Source: Heliomicrobium gestii (lineage in GTDB: Bacteria > Bacillota > Desulfitobacteriia > Heliobacteriales > Heliobacteriaceae). From it: a DNA stretch of 64,000 nt. Numbering within the stretch: the stretch's first letter is position 1; each line of letters starts with the position of its first letter. Below the pieces are notes generated by a model. The model saw nothing but the letters and a program-made list of their open reading frames with translations. It made no database searches and was not told the origin of the DNA. The stretch lies in the NCBI RefSeq assembly GCF_009877435.1, contig NZ_WXEX01000008.1, positions 62,001-126,000 of the forward strand. Reading direction: 5' to 3'. The translations under genes were made by a program, and so were the position numbers. Positions 26,200 through 34,251 of the stretch are shown piece after piece.

Positions 26200-27745
26200 C
26201 CTCCTCCCTTTTCATCCCAAACCAAGGTCGGCAAAGGCCGTACCCGCGATGGAGTCCCGCTCCTAGCAAAAGAGGACCTCGAACCGGGCAGGGAAACTTC
26301 AATATGGCATGCGTGTGCGGAAGCTGTTCGCCGGGACGTCGCTCCAGCAAGGGATATTGCTTAATATGAGGAACACCAGCGAATACCGATGTCTTCATCA
26401 ATTGAATTGTAACTGGTTCGGGAATCCCAACAAACCGGCATGCTTGCCGGATTAATTCTTCACATTTCCTGTTCAACATTTTTTGTCGGATGGTCGTTCG
26501 CCGTGGCTCTTCCTCTGATGCAAGCAACGCCTTTTCCTCAGCCGTGAGCTTGAGATGCCGATGTAATGTGATTGGCGTGACAGTTGCCCATGTATCGGTT
26601 TTTTGTTTAGTTCCAGAGCCCGTCCACAGCCAAGGTTGTAGGGCCGTCGGTCGACTCTCCAAGTTATCTAAGACCAGATTCCATTCACCTAACCGGCCCA
26701 TGACCAGTTGTATTTTCCGCGGATACCAAGTGGCATCGTAGAAAACGGAGGATAACACCTGTCTAACCTCTTCCGGATCAACCGATTTAGGTAACGCAAT
26801 ACCCAGCCCTATCAGATGGCCATCGGAATACTGAAAACCCACATGCGGTAGGGGAAAAAAAGCCGCGTGGATGTGTCGACTGGGTGAGCCATCCGGTCCA
26901 TGACCGGACAACCATTCCGGGATTGGCTGAGTTGCCAGTTTTAGGACGGTATCACGCAGAAATCGGCAGACGGTTAAAGCTGATTCAATTCCAATCAATG
27001 GACCAGATATCTTCCGCAATATGATGATGTTCTCATCGAACGCAGTCGATGCTATGTATTCTGTCTCCTTTTCCTCAACCGCTTGCCGATAGCTACACCA
27101 CAAGTTTGCCGACGGGCGGATTGGTCCCGAGTCATACAAGTGAATTAGTCGGCCAAGTCGACCCTCTCCAAAGACCCGCAAGCGAACGTCTCCACGTTGT
27201 TTCGTCGGGACTAGAGAAGGTTTTGGTGGTGCTTTTTCTACCCATACTTGGACTAAAGATGTGGAGTGACCCAGATAGGCAACCTTGGCGCAAAGTTGAG
27301 CAAGTCCAGCCTCAATTTCTTCAGTTGGCTGTGCATCTGCCCAGATGAAATAAACAAACGGGCTCTCCGGAATCACGACAGGGAATGTGCGCCCCCGTTT
27401 TTCTCGCAATTCGGGAAGCAATTTCAATCGCTCTGGCTTCTTGGGGGTGTCGTTTACGGGAACATATTTTGTTACGGCTCTGACACCAGTAAAATTACGA
27501 ATCGAACTACCTGGAACAGCCATCTGACGCTCTACGGCGCCGGATGCATGGATTGCGGGATAAGTCAGTGACTCCAACCATAAAAGTGAATCCCGTTCAA
27601 TTGATTCTTCACCAGTTTCAAAATGGGCTGAAACGAGGGCCATAAACAGACGGTCAGGATGAGGTGGCCATTCTGCTCTGTCCCAGTTGGATGGGTTCGT
27701 TGCAGCCGCCCAACCGTTAAGATAGTGAATACCGATGGCAAACAT
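26168..27745 (-). CDS. csb2: Type I-G protein Csb2 (GSU0054 family, Cas5-Cas6 fusion)
   Basis: The 525-residue product begins MFAIGIHYLNGWAAA, with EWPPHPDRLFMALVSAHFETG, the Cas5-like opening of the GSU0054 family. The C-terminus has the glycine-rich RAMP loop GPLLLGAGLHRGYGLCRPWF expected of the Cas6-like half. In type I-G the fusion is thought to process the crRNA and stay bound to it. The perfect hairpin of the repeat fits a structure-recognising Cas6. Its ATG shares a base with the csb1 stop (TAATG). Confidence 0.9.
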   Translation of the reverse strand: MFAIGIHYLNGWAAATNPSNWDRAEWPPHPDRLFMALVSAHFETGEESIERDSLLWLESLTYPAIHASGAVERQMAVPGSSIRNFTGVRAVTKYVPVNDTPKKPERLKLLPELREKRGRTFPVVIPESPFVYFIWADAQPTEEIEAGLAQLCAKVAYLGHSTSLVQVWVEKAPPKPSLVPTKQRGDVRLRVFGEGRLGRLIHLYDSGPIRPSANLWCSYRQAVEEKETEYIASTAFDENIIILRKISGPLIGIESALTVCRFLRDTVLKLATQPIPEWLSGHGPDGSPSRHIHAAFFPLPHVGFQYSDGHLIGLGIALPKSVDPEEVRQVLSSVFYDATWYPRKIQLVMGRLGEWNLVLDNLESRPTALQPWLWTGSGTKQKTDTWATVTPITLHRHLKLTAEEKALLASEEEPRRTTIRQKMLNRKCEELIRQACRFVGIPEPVTIQLMKTSVFAGVPHIKQYPLLERRPGEQLPHTHAILKFPCPVRGPLLLGAGLHRGYGLCRPWFGMKREEGDDDPRPGRV

Positions 27746-29049
27746 TAGGCTTCACCGCTGCTTCTCTTTGTCTTTGCAGTTTTCTTGCCATCGTTTTTGT
27801 GTGTACTAACCACATTCTGACTGCGTTTAACAAGCTCCATCAATTCATCAGAAGGATTGAATACGATTTCTTCTTCCTTCCAACGAATTCCAACATCCTT
27901 GGCTTTTGCTATCGCGTCATGAAGCAGTTGCAATGCCTCCGAACGAGTGAGCGTATATCGCTTGGGTTCTTCCATAGGCTTGTCCAAGAGTTCCCACTCA
28001 AACGTTGTTGTGGAAACCAAAAGGCAGCGTGACCGCAAATCGGCGCCCCGCTCTCGGATCCCTGTAGCCGCAAACAGCGCCAATGCCGCCAATACAGTTC
28101 GTGCTGCTACGTCCACTTCTGGCCGGGAACGCAGTTCCCCATCCAAAGGAAAGCGCAAGCGCCGCAGTGCTGGCAATGATATTACTGTTGTCTGCTCAGC
28201 TTTGCGAATGGAGACGCCTCCCGGCTCCCCCTTCTCAATTACCGAAATGGAGGGAGGAATGTTGCCATGGTTAATCATCGCCGGGGTTCCCTTTTCGGCT
28301 TTATCAGAACCTTCTTTTTCCCAAAGTACCGGCTTATCTTTCTCCTTTACGGCCTTCGTCTCGTCTAACGTCCATCCGCCGTCTACAGCTTTGAAAATGG
28401 GTCCGCTGCTTTTGGTTATCCCCGCGGGATCGAGACGGCTGCCGGTCTTTACCCCCGGAACAGCATCAATGCCGATTATCTCAGATACGATCGCTCTGGC
28501 AAATTTAACTCCGAGCGTATTCTTTTCCAGTTCCGTTGAATGCCACATGCCAAAAAGCAAAGCCGTCGGACAATAACGGAAAATCTGAGTAGCATGGCTG
28601 GGATCGGATGACCGAAGGGCTTTTCCTATCTCGGTCTCCTTGAACGGTTTACCATTTATTTCACTATCTCGAAGAAGTGCGTCCGCTAAACGGTGTGGCG
28701 CATGGAGGCTAGAGACCGTAAATCTCTTATGTAATTCCTCATCGTCAAAGGCAACCGTAATCACTGGAACGTTTAAATCGCCGCTTTCCCAGGCATCGTA
28801 TATCTCCAACTCCATCCGATTCGCTTGAGATTGGACGGAGTCCAAAAGAACACATTTAACCCTAACACCATCAAGAATACGCTCTTCCCAAGCATAGGCA
28901 CCGCCTTCATAAGTCGGCGGGAAGACTTTGTCACCTTGGCCGCCTGCCGGCTGATATCCTGTTATCGACCGAAGCGCAACAGCGCTTCCTTGCAACGCCT
29001 TTTCAATGGTTTCAAGGGTCAGCGATGTTACGTGTGTTTCGTTGCTCAT
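27745..29049 (-). CDS. csb1: Type I-G protein Csb1 (GSU0053 family, Cas7 backbone)
   Basis: The 434-residue first gene of the effector operon follows an AGGAGGG ribosome site. Family segments include ALRSITGYQPAGGQGDKVFP, PTYEGGAYAWEER, VLLDSVQSQANRMELEIYDA and FRYCPTALLFGMWHSTEL. Csb1 is the Cas7-type subunit that coats the crRNA spacer in the Cascade-like complex. The C-terminal 25 residues are Lys/Ser-rich and unusual. The operon csb1-csb2-cas3-csb3 lacks adaptation genes. Its base composition looks more A/T-rich than the flanking backbone genes, which fits acquisition by transfer. Confidence 0.92.
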   Translation of the reverse strand: MSNETHVTSLTLETIEKALQGSAVALRSITGYQPAGGQGDKVFPPTYEGGAYAWEERILDGVRVKCVLLDSVQSQANRMELEIYDAWESGDLNVPVITVAFDDEELHKRFTVSSLHAPHRLADALLRDSEINGKPFKETEIGKALRSSDPSHATQIFRYCPTALLFGMWHSTELEKNTLGVKFARAIVSEIIGIDAVPGVKTGSRLDPAGITKSSGPIFKAVDGGWTLDETKAVKEKDKPVLWEKEGSDKAEKGTPAMINHGNIPPSISVIEKGEPGGVSIRKAEQTTVISLPALRRLRFPLDGELRSRPEVDVAARTVLAALALFAATGIRERGADLRSRCLLVSTTTFEWELLDKPMEEPKRYTLTRSEALQLLHDAIAKAKDVGIRWKEEEIVFNPSDELMELVKRSQNVVSTHKNDGKKTAKTKRSSGEA

Positions 29050-29520
29050 AGTTACCCTCCTAAATAGATTTCAATTTAGTGAGTATCAACTATTTTGCTA
29101 CGCTCATGATTGCAAGGGGATTTTTTCAGTCAGAGCATTTTGCTTCCATTTTCAATCATAACTCATACTTGAAAAAACTCCAAGTAAACATTTTTTACCT
29201 CTCGTTTTCACAATGGAACTTTGGATATTCAGTCTACCATTGTATTCATGCGCCTATACCAAAACAGGAATATCTACAGTTTCTTCCTGGTGTACATGCA
29301 ATAGATCATCTTTTACCAGGAGATTTCCCCCCTGGCGTCTACCCAACCCGGTGGCTCAATCACCTGGTTTGTCCTTTTCCAGGACCTAGTCGCGTGCATA
29401 CACCTGAAAGCGATAATTTGTATAATACCTTTTTAGTAAAATAAAGGAAGATAGTTTGTTTGTGTCGAAAACGATTCATAACCGCTGATTGAACAGAACA
29501 AAATGTTTGGAGGTTTTGCC
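29050..29520. other. Non-coding region between divergent csb1 and comM
   Basis: This 471-base A/T-rich stretch holds no credible gene. It must carry the promoters of the Cas operon (leftward) and comM (rightward). A good -10 TATAAT for the rightward direction lies at 29421-29426 without a clear -35. Nothing convincing is seen for csb1 beyond its ribosome site. No repeats or RNA genes are recognised. Confidence 0.5.
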
Positions 29521-31113
29521 TTGCTAGCCCGCGTCCAAAGCGTTGTCTTGGAAGGACTGAGTGCGCAAACGATCGAAGTTGAGGTCGATGTCGCCAACGG
29601 ACTGCCGGCCTTCGACCTTGTGGGATTGCCTGCTACGGCGGTGCGGGAAGCACGGGAGCGAGTTCGTTCGGCTTTGCGCAATAGCGGTTATGAATTTCCC
29701 TTGCGACGGATCACTGTGAACTTGGCGCCTGCAGATGTGCGCAAGGACGGGTCTGGACTGGATGTGCCTATTGCTGTCGGTATCCTCGCGGCAACGGGTC
29801 AAATCGATGCCGGCTGTCTCCACGATTGGTTTCTTGTAGGAGAACTGGCGCTCGACGGCGCGATTCGTCCAGTAAGCGGCGTATTGGCCATGGCTCGCGG
29901 ATTGGCTCGAAAACCCCATAAAAAATCGGATGCAACATCGGCAAATCAGCTCAACTCTTCTGTGAAACTATTTGTACCAGAGGCTAACCTTGCTGAGGCA
30001 TCCCGTGTTACCGGCATTCAGGCGTACGGTTCCATTCATTTAAAAATGGTCGTTGAATCCTTGAACAGTCCGATTCAAAACGGTTCAACGAGAGACATAA
30101 AAGAGTTGATTACAGCACAGACCAAGAGAGATTTGTCCTCATTCATCCCCAATTTAAACTCCGTTCGCGGACAGCCTGTCGCCAAACGAGCCGTAGAGAT
30201 CGCCGCCGCCGGCGGACACAATTTGGTCCTCATCGGAGCGCCGGGAACGGGGAAAACGATGTTGGCCCGCTGTCTGCCCGGTATCCTGCCGCCAATGACC
30301 GATGAAGAGGCCATGGAAACGACGATGATCTATTCTGTCGCCGGCGCGCTGCCCGAGGGAGTCGGCTGGATGGACAATCGACCCTTTCGGACGCCCCACC
30401 ATTATACGACACTGGCCGCCCTGGTTGGCGGGGGACGACCGCCCCGGCCTGGCGAGATCAGTTTGGCCCACAACGGCGTTCTGTTTATGGACGAGTGGCC
30501 GGAGTTTTCCCGGGAAGCGCTGGAGGCGCTGCGCCAGCCATTGGAAGACGGGCAGGTGACCATTGCTCGCCAGGGCGGCGCCGTCACTTTCCCCGCTCGA
30601 CTGATGCTTGTGGCCGCCATGAATCCCTGTCCCTGCGGTCATCTCGGCAATCCTGAAAAGGAGTGCATCTGCTCTCCTATATCAGTGGAGCGCTATCGCA
30701 ACCGGATTTCCGGACCCTTGTGGGATCGCATGGATCTGCAGGTGGCTGTAAACCGTCCATCCTACAGCGATCTCTTCGATTCAACGAAGGAACCGTCGAC
30801 AGCAGAGGAGAATTCGGAAACGGTCTTGAATCGGGTGATTGACGCGCGGAGGCGGCAGTGGCAGCGCAATCGGCTGTTGTCGCCGAATCAACGGACAGTC
30901 TGTAACGCTCATTTGGATGCGGGGGTTTTGAAACAAGTTACAGAACTCGACGGTGAAAGCGAGGCGCTGCTGACACAGGCATACCGGCGCCTCGGATTGA
31001 GCGGTCGAGGGTTGCACCGTATCCTCAAAGTTGCCCGGACGATCGCTGACCTCGAAGCTTCAGAAAGGATTGAAAAGAATCACCTGGCAGAAGCGTTGCG
31101 ATTTCGATTGTAA
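29521..31113 (+). CDS. comM: ComM/YifB Mg-chelatase-like AAA+ ATPase
   Basis: The 530-residue product starts at a TTG 7 bases after GGAGG (29509-29513); the in-frame ATG 18 bases upstream has no ribosome site. The LonC-like N-terminal domain (MLARVQSVVLEGLSAQTIEV, GLPAFDLVGLPATAVREARE) precedes Walker A LIGAPGTGKTMLARCLPGIL, the Mg-chelatase segment (PFRTPHHYTTLAALVGGG, HNGVLFMDEWPEF) and the CPCGHLG motif. ComM drives branch migration of transformation intermediates. It faces the opposite way from the rest of the backbone and converges on yraN, whereas its ancestral site near dprA holds only a fragment. Confidence 0.96.
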   Translation: MLARVQSVVLEGLSAQTIEVEVDVANGLPAFDLVGLPATAVREARERVRSALRNSGYEFPLRRITVNLAPADVRKDGSGLDVPIAVGILAATGQIDAGCLHDWFLVGELALDGAIRPVSGVLAMARGLARKPHKKSDATSANQLNSSVKLFVPEANLAEASRVTGIQAYGSIHLKMVVESLNSPIQNGSTRDIKELITAQTKRDLSSFIPNLNSVRGQPVAKRAVEIAAAGGHNLVLIGAPGTGKTMLARCLPGILPPMTDEEAMETTMIYSVAGALPEGVGWMDNRPFRTPHHYTTLAALVGGGRPPRPGEISLAHNGVLFMDEWPEFSREALEALRQPLEDGQVTIARQGGAVTFPARLMLVAAMNPCPCGHLGNPEKECICSPISVERYRNRISGPLWDRMDLQVAVNRPSYSDLFDSTKEPSTAEENSETVLNRVIDARRRQWQRNRLLSPNQRTVCNAHLDAGVLKQVTELDGESEALLTQAYRRLGLSGRGLHRILKVARTIADLEASERIEKNHLAEALRFRL

Positions 31114-31166
31114 CGTCAGCGCCCCCCACTCTCTCGTTAATTTAAATACCACATAAAACAAAAAAA

Positions 31167-31185
31167 GCAGGCTCACTCAGCCTGC
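31167..31185 (-). terminator. Terminator between comM and yraN
   Basis: The hairpin GCAGGCT-cactc-AGCCTGC is followed on the minus strand by a run of T (complement of AAAAAAA at 31160-31166). It lies just past the yraN stop and, being symmetric, may serve comM as well. Confidence 0.8.
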
Positions 31186-31208
31186 CAAAACAAGAAACCG
31201 CAAATACC

Positions 31209-31577
31209 TTACGGGGTAAACATCCCCCGAATATGATGCAACGAATAGCCCCCTTTATCGTCACGCAAAATACTGATCAGATCGAATCGCGGGTTCGCCG
31301 GAGGTCCCTCATAGGCGCCCAAAAAGTGACCCGCCGTCGCCATCAGTCGCCGGCGCTTGCGGTAGTCGATCGTCTCTTCTCCCCTCCCAAATCGTTCTGA
31401 CGAACGGGTCCGAACCTCGACAAAGACAATCCAGTTCGACTCTCGGAGGATAAGGTCGATTTCACCGCGGGGCGTCCTGTAATTCCGGCAGATAAGGGAC
31501 CACCCCAGTTTCAAGAGGTGTTGCAATGCCCAGTCTTCTCCCCACCGCCCCAGACGAATCCGGTCCATTTCAATCAT
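31209..31577 (-). CDS. yraN: YraN-family (UPF0102) endonuclease-fold protein
   Basis: This 122-residue protein has the family pattern GRWGEDWALQHLLKLGWSLI, NYRTPRGEIDLILRESNWIV and FVEVRTRSSERFGRGEE. The D...E-x-R arrangement is that of PD-(D/E)XK nuclease folds. The cellular role is not settled; it is commonly found next to rnhB, comM and dprA. Its stop faces the comM stop, which is unusual because yraN and comM are normally co-directional. Confidence 0.93.
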   Translation of the reverse strand: MIEMDRIRLGRWGEDWALQHLLKLGWSLICRNYRTPRGEIDLILRESNWIVFVEVRTRSSERFGRGEETIDYRKRRRLMATAGHFLGAYEGPPANPRFDLISILRDDKGGYSLHHIRGMFTP

Positions 31578-31598
31578 CCCACCTACGCGTGTCCTGTA

Positions 31599-32993
31599 TT
31601 ACCCTGCGACAGTCGCATTGGGACTGGTCACAGCATCAAGTCTTCGAGACTGGGGCAGGTAAACAGTGAACGTCGTCCGCTTTTCATTGCTATCCACATC
31701 GATCTTCCCATTATATCGATCCACGATAGACTTGATTAACGACAAGCCGATGCCGGAACCTAGCTCTCCTTTCGTTGAAAACCCATACTCAAACATTTGG
31801 CTGATATTTTCCGGCGGAATGGGAGGACCGCTGTTGGCGACACGGAGCATGATTTCTTCACCGATCCGGTCAAATTCGATCTCAATGTGTCGCTCCTGCT
31901 CTTCCAACCGCTGGACGGCCTCCAAGGCGTTCTGTAGAAGATTCCCCAAAAAAGATACCGCTTCCGCGACAGTGAGCGGCAGCAGGCGCAGATCATCTCG
32001 GATGATCGTTGAAAACTTCGTACCCTCTCCCATGGCAGAACTCATCTTGCTTATAATGATCGCGCCAACCTCTGGCCGGGCGATTTTTTCAAGTTTAATC
32101 CCTTGGCGGTAACGGACGTCATACTCCTTGATATACTCCAGGGCTTTTTCCGGGCGATTGATCTGGATAAAGCCAAAGATCACCTGCAGATGATTCAGAA
32201 ACTCATGCTGGTTCGAGCGGTACTGTTTGACAAGCATCCGCGAACTTTCCAAATCTTTTTTCAGTTCCAGGCTTTCGCGAGCAATGGAGGAAATAGATTG
32301 AATATTTTTAATGAAAAACAAGACAGCCGATAACAACAAAAGACTTAATAAACTGTAAAACTGTTCAAAATTAACGGTATGCAATTTAAGGAGCTTGAAA
32401 TAATCTTTCCAATCAGTCGTACAGATATAAAAATACACCTGAACAATAGCCATAGAAGCAAACAATACGGTCACTATTAACAGGCTTTTTTCCATCATCT
32501 GATCGAAATCCGGAAATCCCTGCCTTGCTTTCCCATCGATGTATTGTTCAGTCCACTTTTTGACGCGATGAATGATCACGGTTATGCCAGCCATTGTTAG
32601 TAACAGAAGCCAACCGTAGGCTACATGGTACAAGGGATCTTGAAAAAATCGAATCAAATCAAATCCGAATAATAATAAAGCTGACGATACGATGATTTCA
32701 GAAATTACTAAAAACGTATAGCCTAGCAACACCAAGGATATAGCCGAGATAAGGGATATTCGCATCACGAGCCAGCCCGCTATAATGGTGATCAGGAGAG
32801 CAGCGAGCAAATGAAACACAAAATAATCTCGAACCAGGAAGCAACGCTCCACCCAAATCAGACATCCCGCAATAAAAGAAAACTGAAACAACCGAGGCCA
32901 GGGCGCTGTCATACCCAGCAGTGTCATGCCTAAGTAAAGGATAAAACCCGGTTCGAAAATCATGTAAAAAACAAGCACCCTGACATCCCCCAT
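31599..32993 (-). CDS. AgrC-type sensor histidine kinase
   Basis: The 464-residue membrane kinase has about six hydrophobic segments in the first 230 residues, a coiled region, the phospho-acceptor helix RSNQHEFLNHLQVIFGFIQI, and a GHKL ATPase domain. The ATPase domain shows an N box (LGNLLQNALEAVQRLEE) and G box (GSGIGLSLIKSIVDRYNGKI). This is the AgrC/CitA-like class that detects cyclic peptides. It lies 13 bases after agrB, so it very probably senses the peptide made by agrBD. No LytTR response regulator is found in the window, so the output is unknown. Confidence 0.85.
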   Translation of the reverse strand: MGDVRVLVFYMIFEPGFILYLGMTLLGMTAPWPRLFQFSFIAGCLIWVERCFLVRDYFVFHLLAALLITIIAGWLVMRISLISAISLVLLGYTFLVISEIIVSSALLLFGFDLIRFFQDPLYHVAYGWLLLLTMAGITVIIHRVKKWTEQYIDGKARQGFPDFDQMMEKSLLIVTVLFASMAIVQVYFYICTTDWKDYFKLLKLHTVNFEQFYSLLSLLLLSAVLFFIKNIQSISSIARESLELKKDLESSRMLVKQYRSNQHEFLNHLQVIFGFIQINRPEKALEYIKEYDVRYRQGIKLEKIARPEVGAIIISKMSSAMGEGTKFSTIIRDDLRLLPLTVAEAVSFLGNLLQNALEAVQRLEEQERHIEIEFDRIGEEIMLRVANSGPPIPPENISQMFEYGFSTKGELGSGIGLSLIKSIVDRYNGKIDVDSNEKRTTFTVYLPQSRRLDAVTSPNATVAG

Positions 32994-33005
32994 GGTGCAA
33001 CCCTC

Positions 33006-33626
33006 CTATTTTATCGACGTCGTTGTCACCTTCTCGACAACGTCATCAATGGCATGAGAGAAGGAGTACCCGTGAGGGGTCATCGAAAAGGATTGCCATA
33101 GCATGCCGAGCGCGCCTGCAAGTACGATACCGGTAAAGCCAAGAGCCAAAAATCCACTAAAGGCTAACGCCAATAGGGTGACGATGATATATGAGAGTCG
33201 TCGAAAATGCGCCCGTTCCTCCCCAACGATCGGTTTGTTCGGCGTATCCGCCGGCGCATACCGATAGACAGACCAGAAAGCGAGCAGGAGGATAGGAAAA
33301 AAGACTGCCGTCACCATTTCCACCGGGATCGGCATCCGGGCGACGATGACGATTGCCGCCATGACAAACATCGTCATGGCCGAACAAACCTCAGCCCTGT
33401 GGTGATGGGCGCCGCCGGCGAAGGCCCGGAATAGGCTGATGCCGGCAGTGGCAGCAATGATGAGGGATATGCAATCAAATAACCATCCAAGGGCTAACAG
33501 CAAGGCGAAGTTAATGGCCGTGCTCACCCAAAACCGGAGCGCATATAAGTACACTTCCCACTGTCCTTCGGCATCCCCATTCATTTCAGCGATTCGAAGC
33601 GCCCAGCGGCGGTAGATGGCGTCCAT
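33006..33626 (-). CDS. agrB: Autoinducer-processing protease AgrB
   Basis: The 206-residue membrane protein has the active-site segment FRAFAGGAHHHRAEVCSAMT; a His and Cys seven residues apart match the catalytic pair of AgrB cysteine endopeptidases. Several hydrophobic helices follow. The ATG at 33626 is preceded by GGTGGGG; an in-frame TTG at 33647 is less likely. AgrB removes the C-terminal tail of AgrD and closes the thiolactone ring. It lies between agrD and the kinase gene. Confidence 0.93.
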   Translation of the reverse strand: MDAIYRRWALRIAEMNGDAEGQWEVYLYALRFWVSTAINFALLLALGWLFDCISLIIAATAGISLFRAFAGGAHHHRAEVCSAMTMFVMAAIVIVARMPIPVEMVTAVFFPILLLAFWSVYRYAPADTPNKPIVGEERAHFRRLSYIIVTLLALAFSGFLALGFTGIVLAGALGMLWQSFSMTPHGYSFSHAIDDVVEKVTTTSIK

Positions 33627-33758
33627 ACGAGTACCCCACCGTTTCAATCGAGATTAGCGTATTATCACGTCTCATCTTGTCATCCTGTCCTGTTTTATCT
33701 TCGGAAAACAGGACAACGAGAGGGCGAATGGCCGAAATGAACAATATAAAAAAGCCCC

Positions 33759-33771
33759 CGAGATCCCCTCG
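33759..33771 (-). terminator. Weak terminator/attenuator between agrD and agrB
   Basis: A short stem CGAG ... CTCG in a G-rich strand is followed on the minus strand by GGGGGC and six T. The stem is only 4 bp, so partial read-through would be expected. It would let agrD be expressed above agrB and the kinase. Confidence 0.3.
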
Positions 33772-33784
33772 TTGATTCAAAAAC

Positions 33785-33910
33785 TTATTTTTTCAGGGCA
33801 GCAGGAACTTCCGGTTGGTATCCGGAATAGGCGCATGCAGACGCGATACCGAGGTTAGCCAGCAATGTCAGCAAAGCAGCAACGGCACTGATCAGACCTG
33901 CCTTTTTCAC
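33785..33910 (-). CDS. agrD: Cyclic lactone autoinducer precursor AgrD
   Basis: This 41-residue peptide begins at GTG 33910, 7 bases after GGGAGG. It has an amphipathic N-terminal leader (KKAGLISAVAALLTLLANLG), a central Cys and the conserved tail; the end reads ACAYSGYQPEVPAALKK. The QPEVPxxLKK tail after a Cys-containing core is the AgrD family signature. The mature signal should be a thiolactone ring formed by this Cys, but the exact ring end (Gly or Tyr) cannot be read from sequence alone. The gene is followed by agrB and the kinase. Confidence 0.92.
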   Translation of the reverse strand: MKKAGLISAVAALLTLLANLGIASACAYSGYQPEVPAALKK

Positions 33911-34178
33911 ATGTATCACCTCCCATCTTTTTAATTGGTCTGAGGTTTGTTGGGATCTCGGGAGCTTTTTTGCTTGATTCGCTTCTCATCAGCGAATGTC
34001 CAGATAAACAACTCTTTTGTTTAATTTAATATTGGTTGAACTTAGGCAAGTTTCAATCCACTACCATATTTCTTCATGCAATTACAAAATCCTCCTCTCC
34101 CCTTTACTTTTTTGGCAAGTTAAAACAGTAACTTACATCAAATGTGTTTTTTCGCAAACGGAATCATGGAAAAGAAAA

Positions 34179-34215
34179 AGAGGGTGCACCATCCTTTCCG
34201 GATATTGCACCCTCT
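34179..34215 (-). terminator. Terminator of the nuo operon
   Basis: The inverted repeat AGAGGGTGCA ... TGCACCCTCT is followed on the minus strand by TTTTCTTTTCC. It lies about 37 bases past the nuoN stop. Confidence 0.88.
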
Positions 34216-34251
34216 TATCGAATTCCCATAAGCCCAAACCTTTTTTACGAC

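Noticed and set aside
29079-29444. 121-codon frame between csb1 and comM
   Set aside because: No ribosome site, no recognisable motif, A/T-rich random composition; it lies in the divergent promoter region.
29503-29520. Upstream ATG of comM
   Set aside because: It has no ribosome site; the TTG at 29521 has GGAGG at 7 bases and gives the family N-terminus MLARVQSV.
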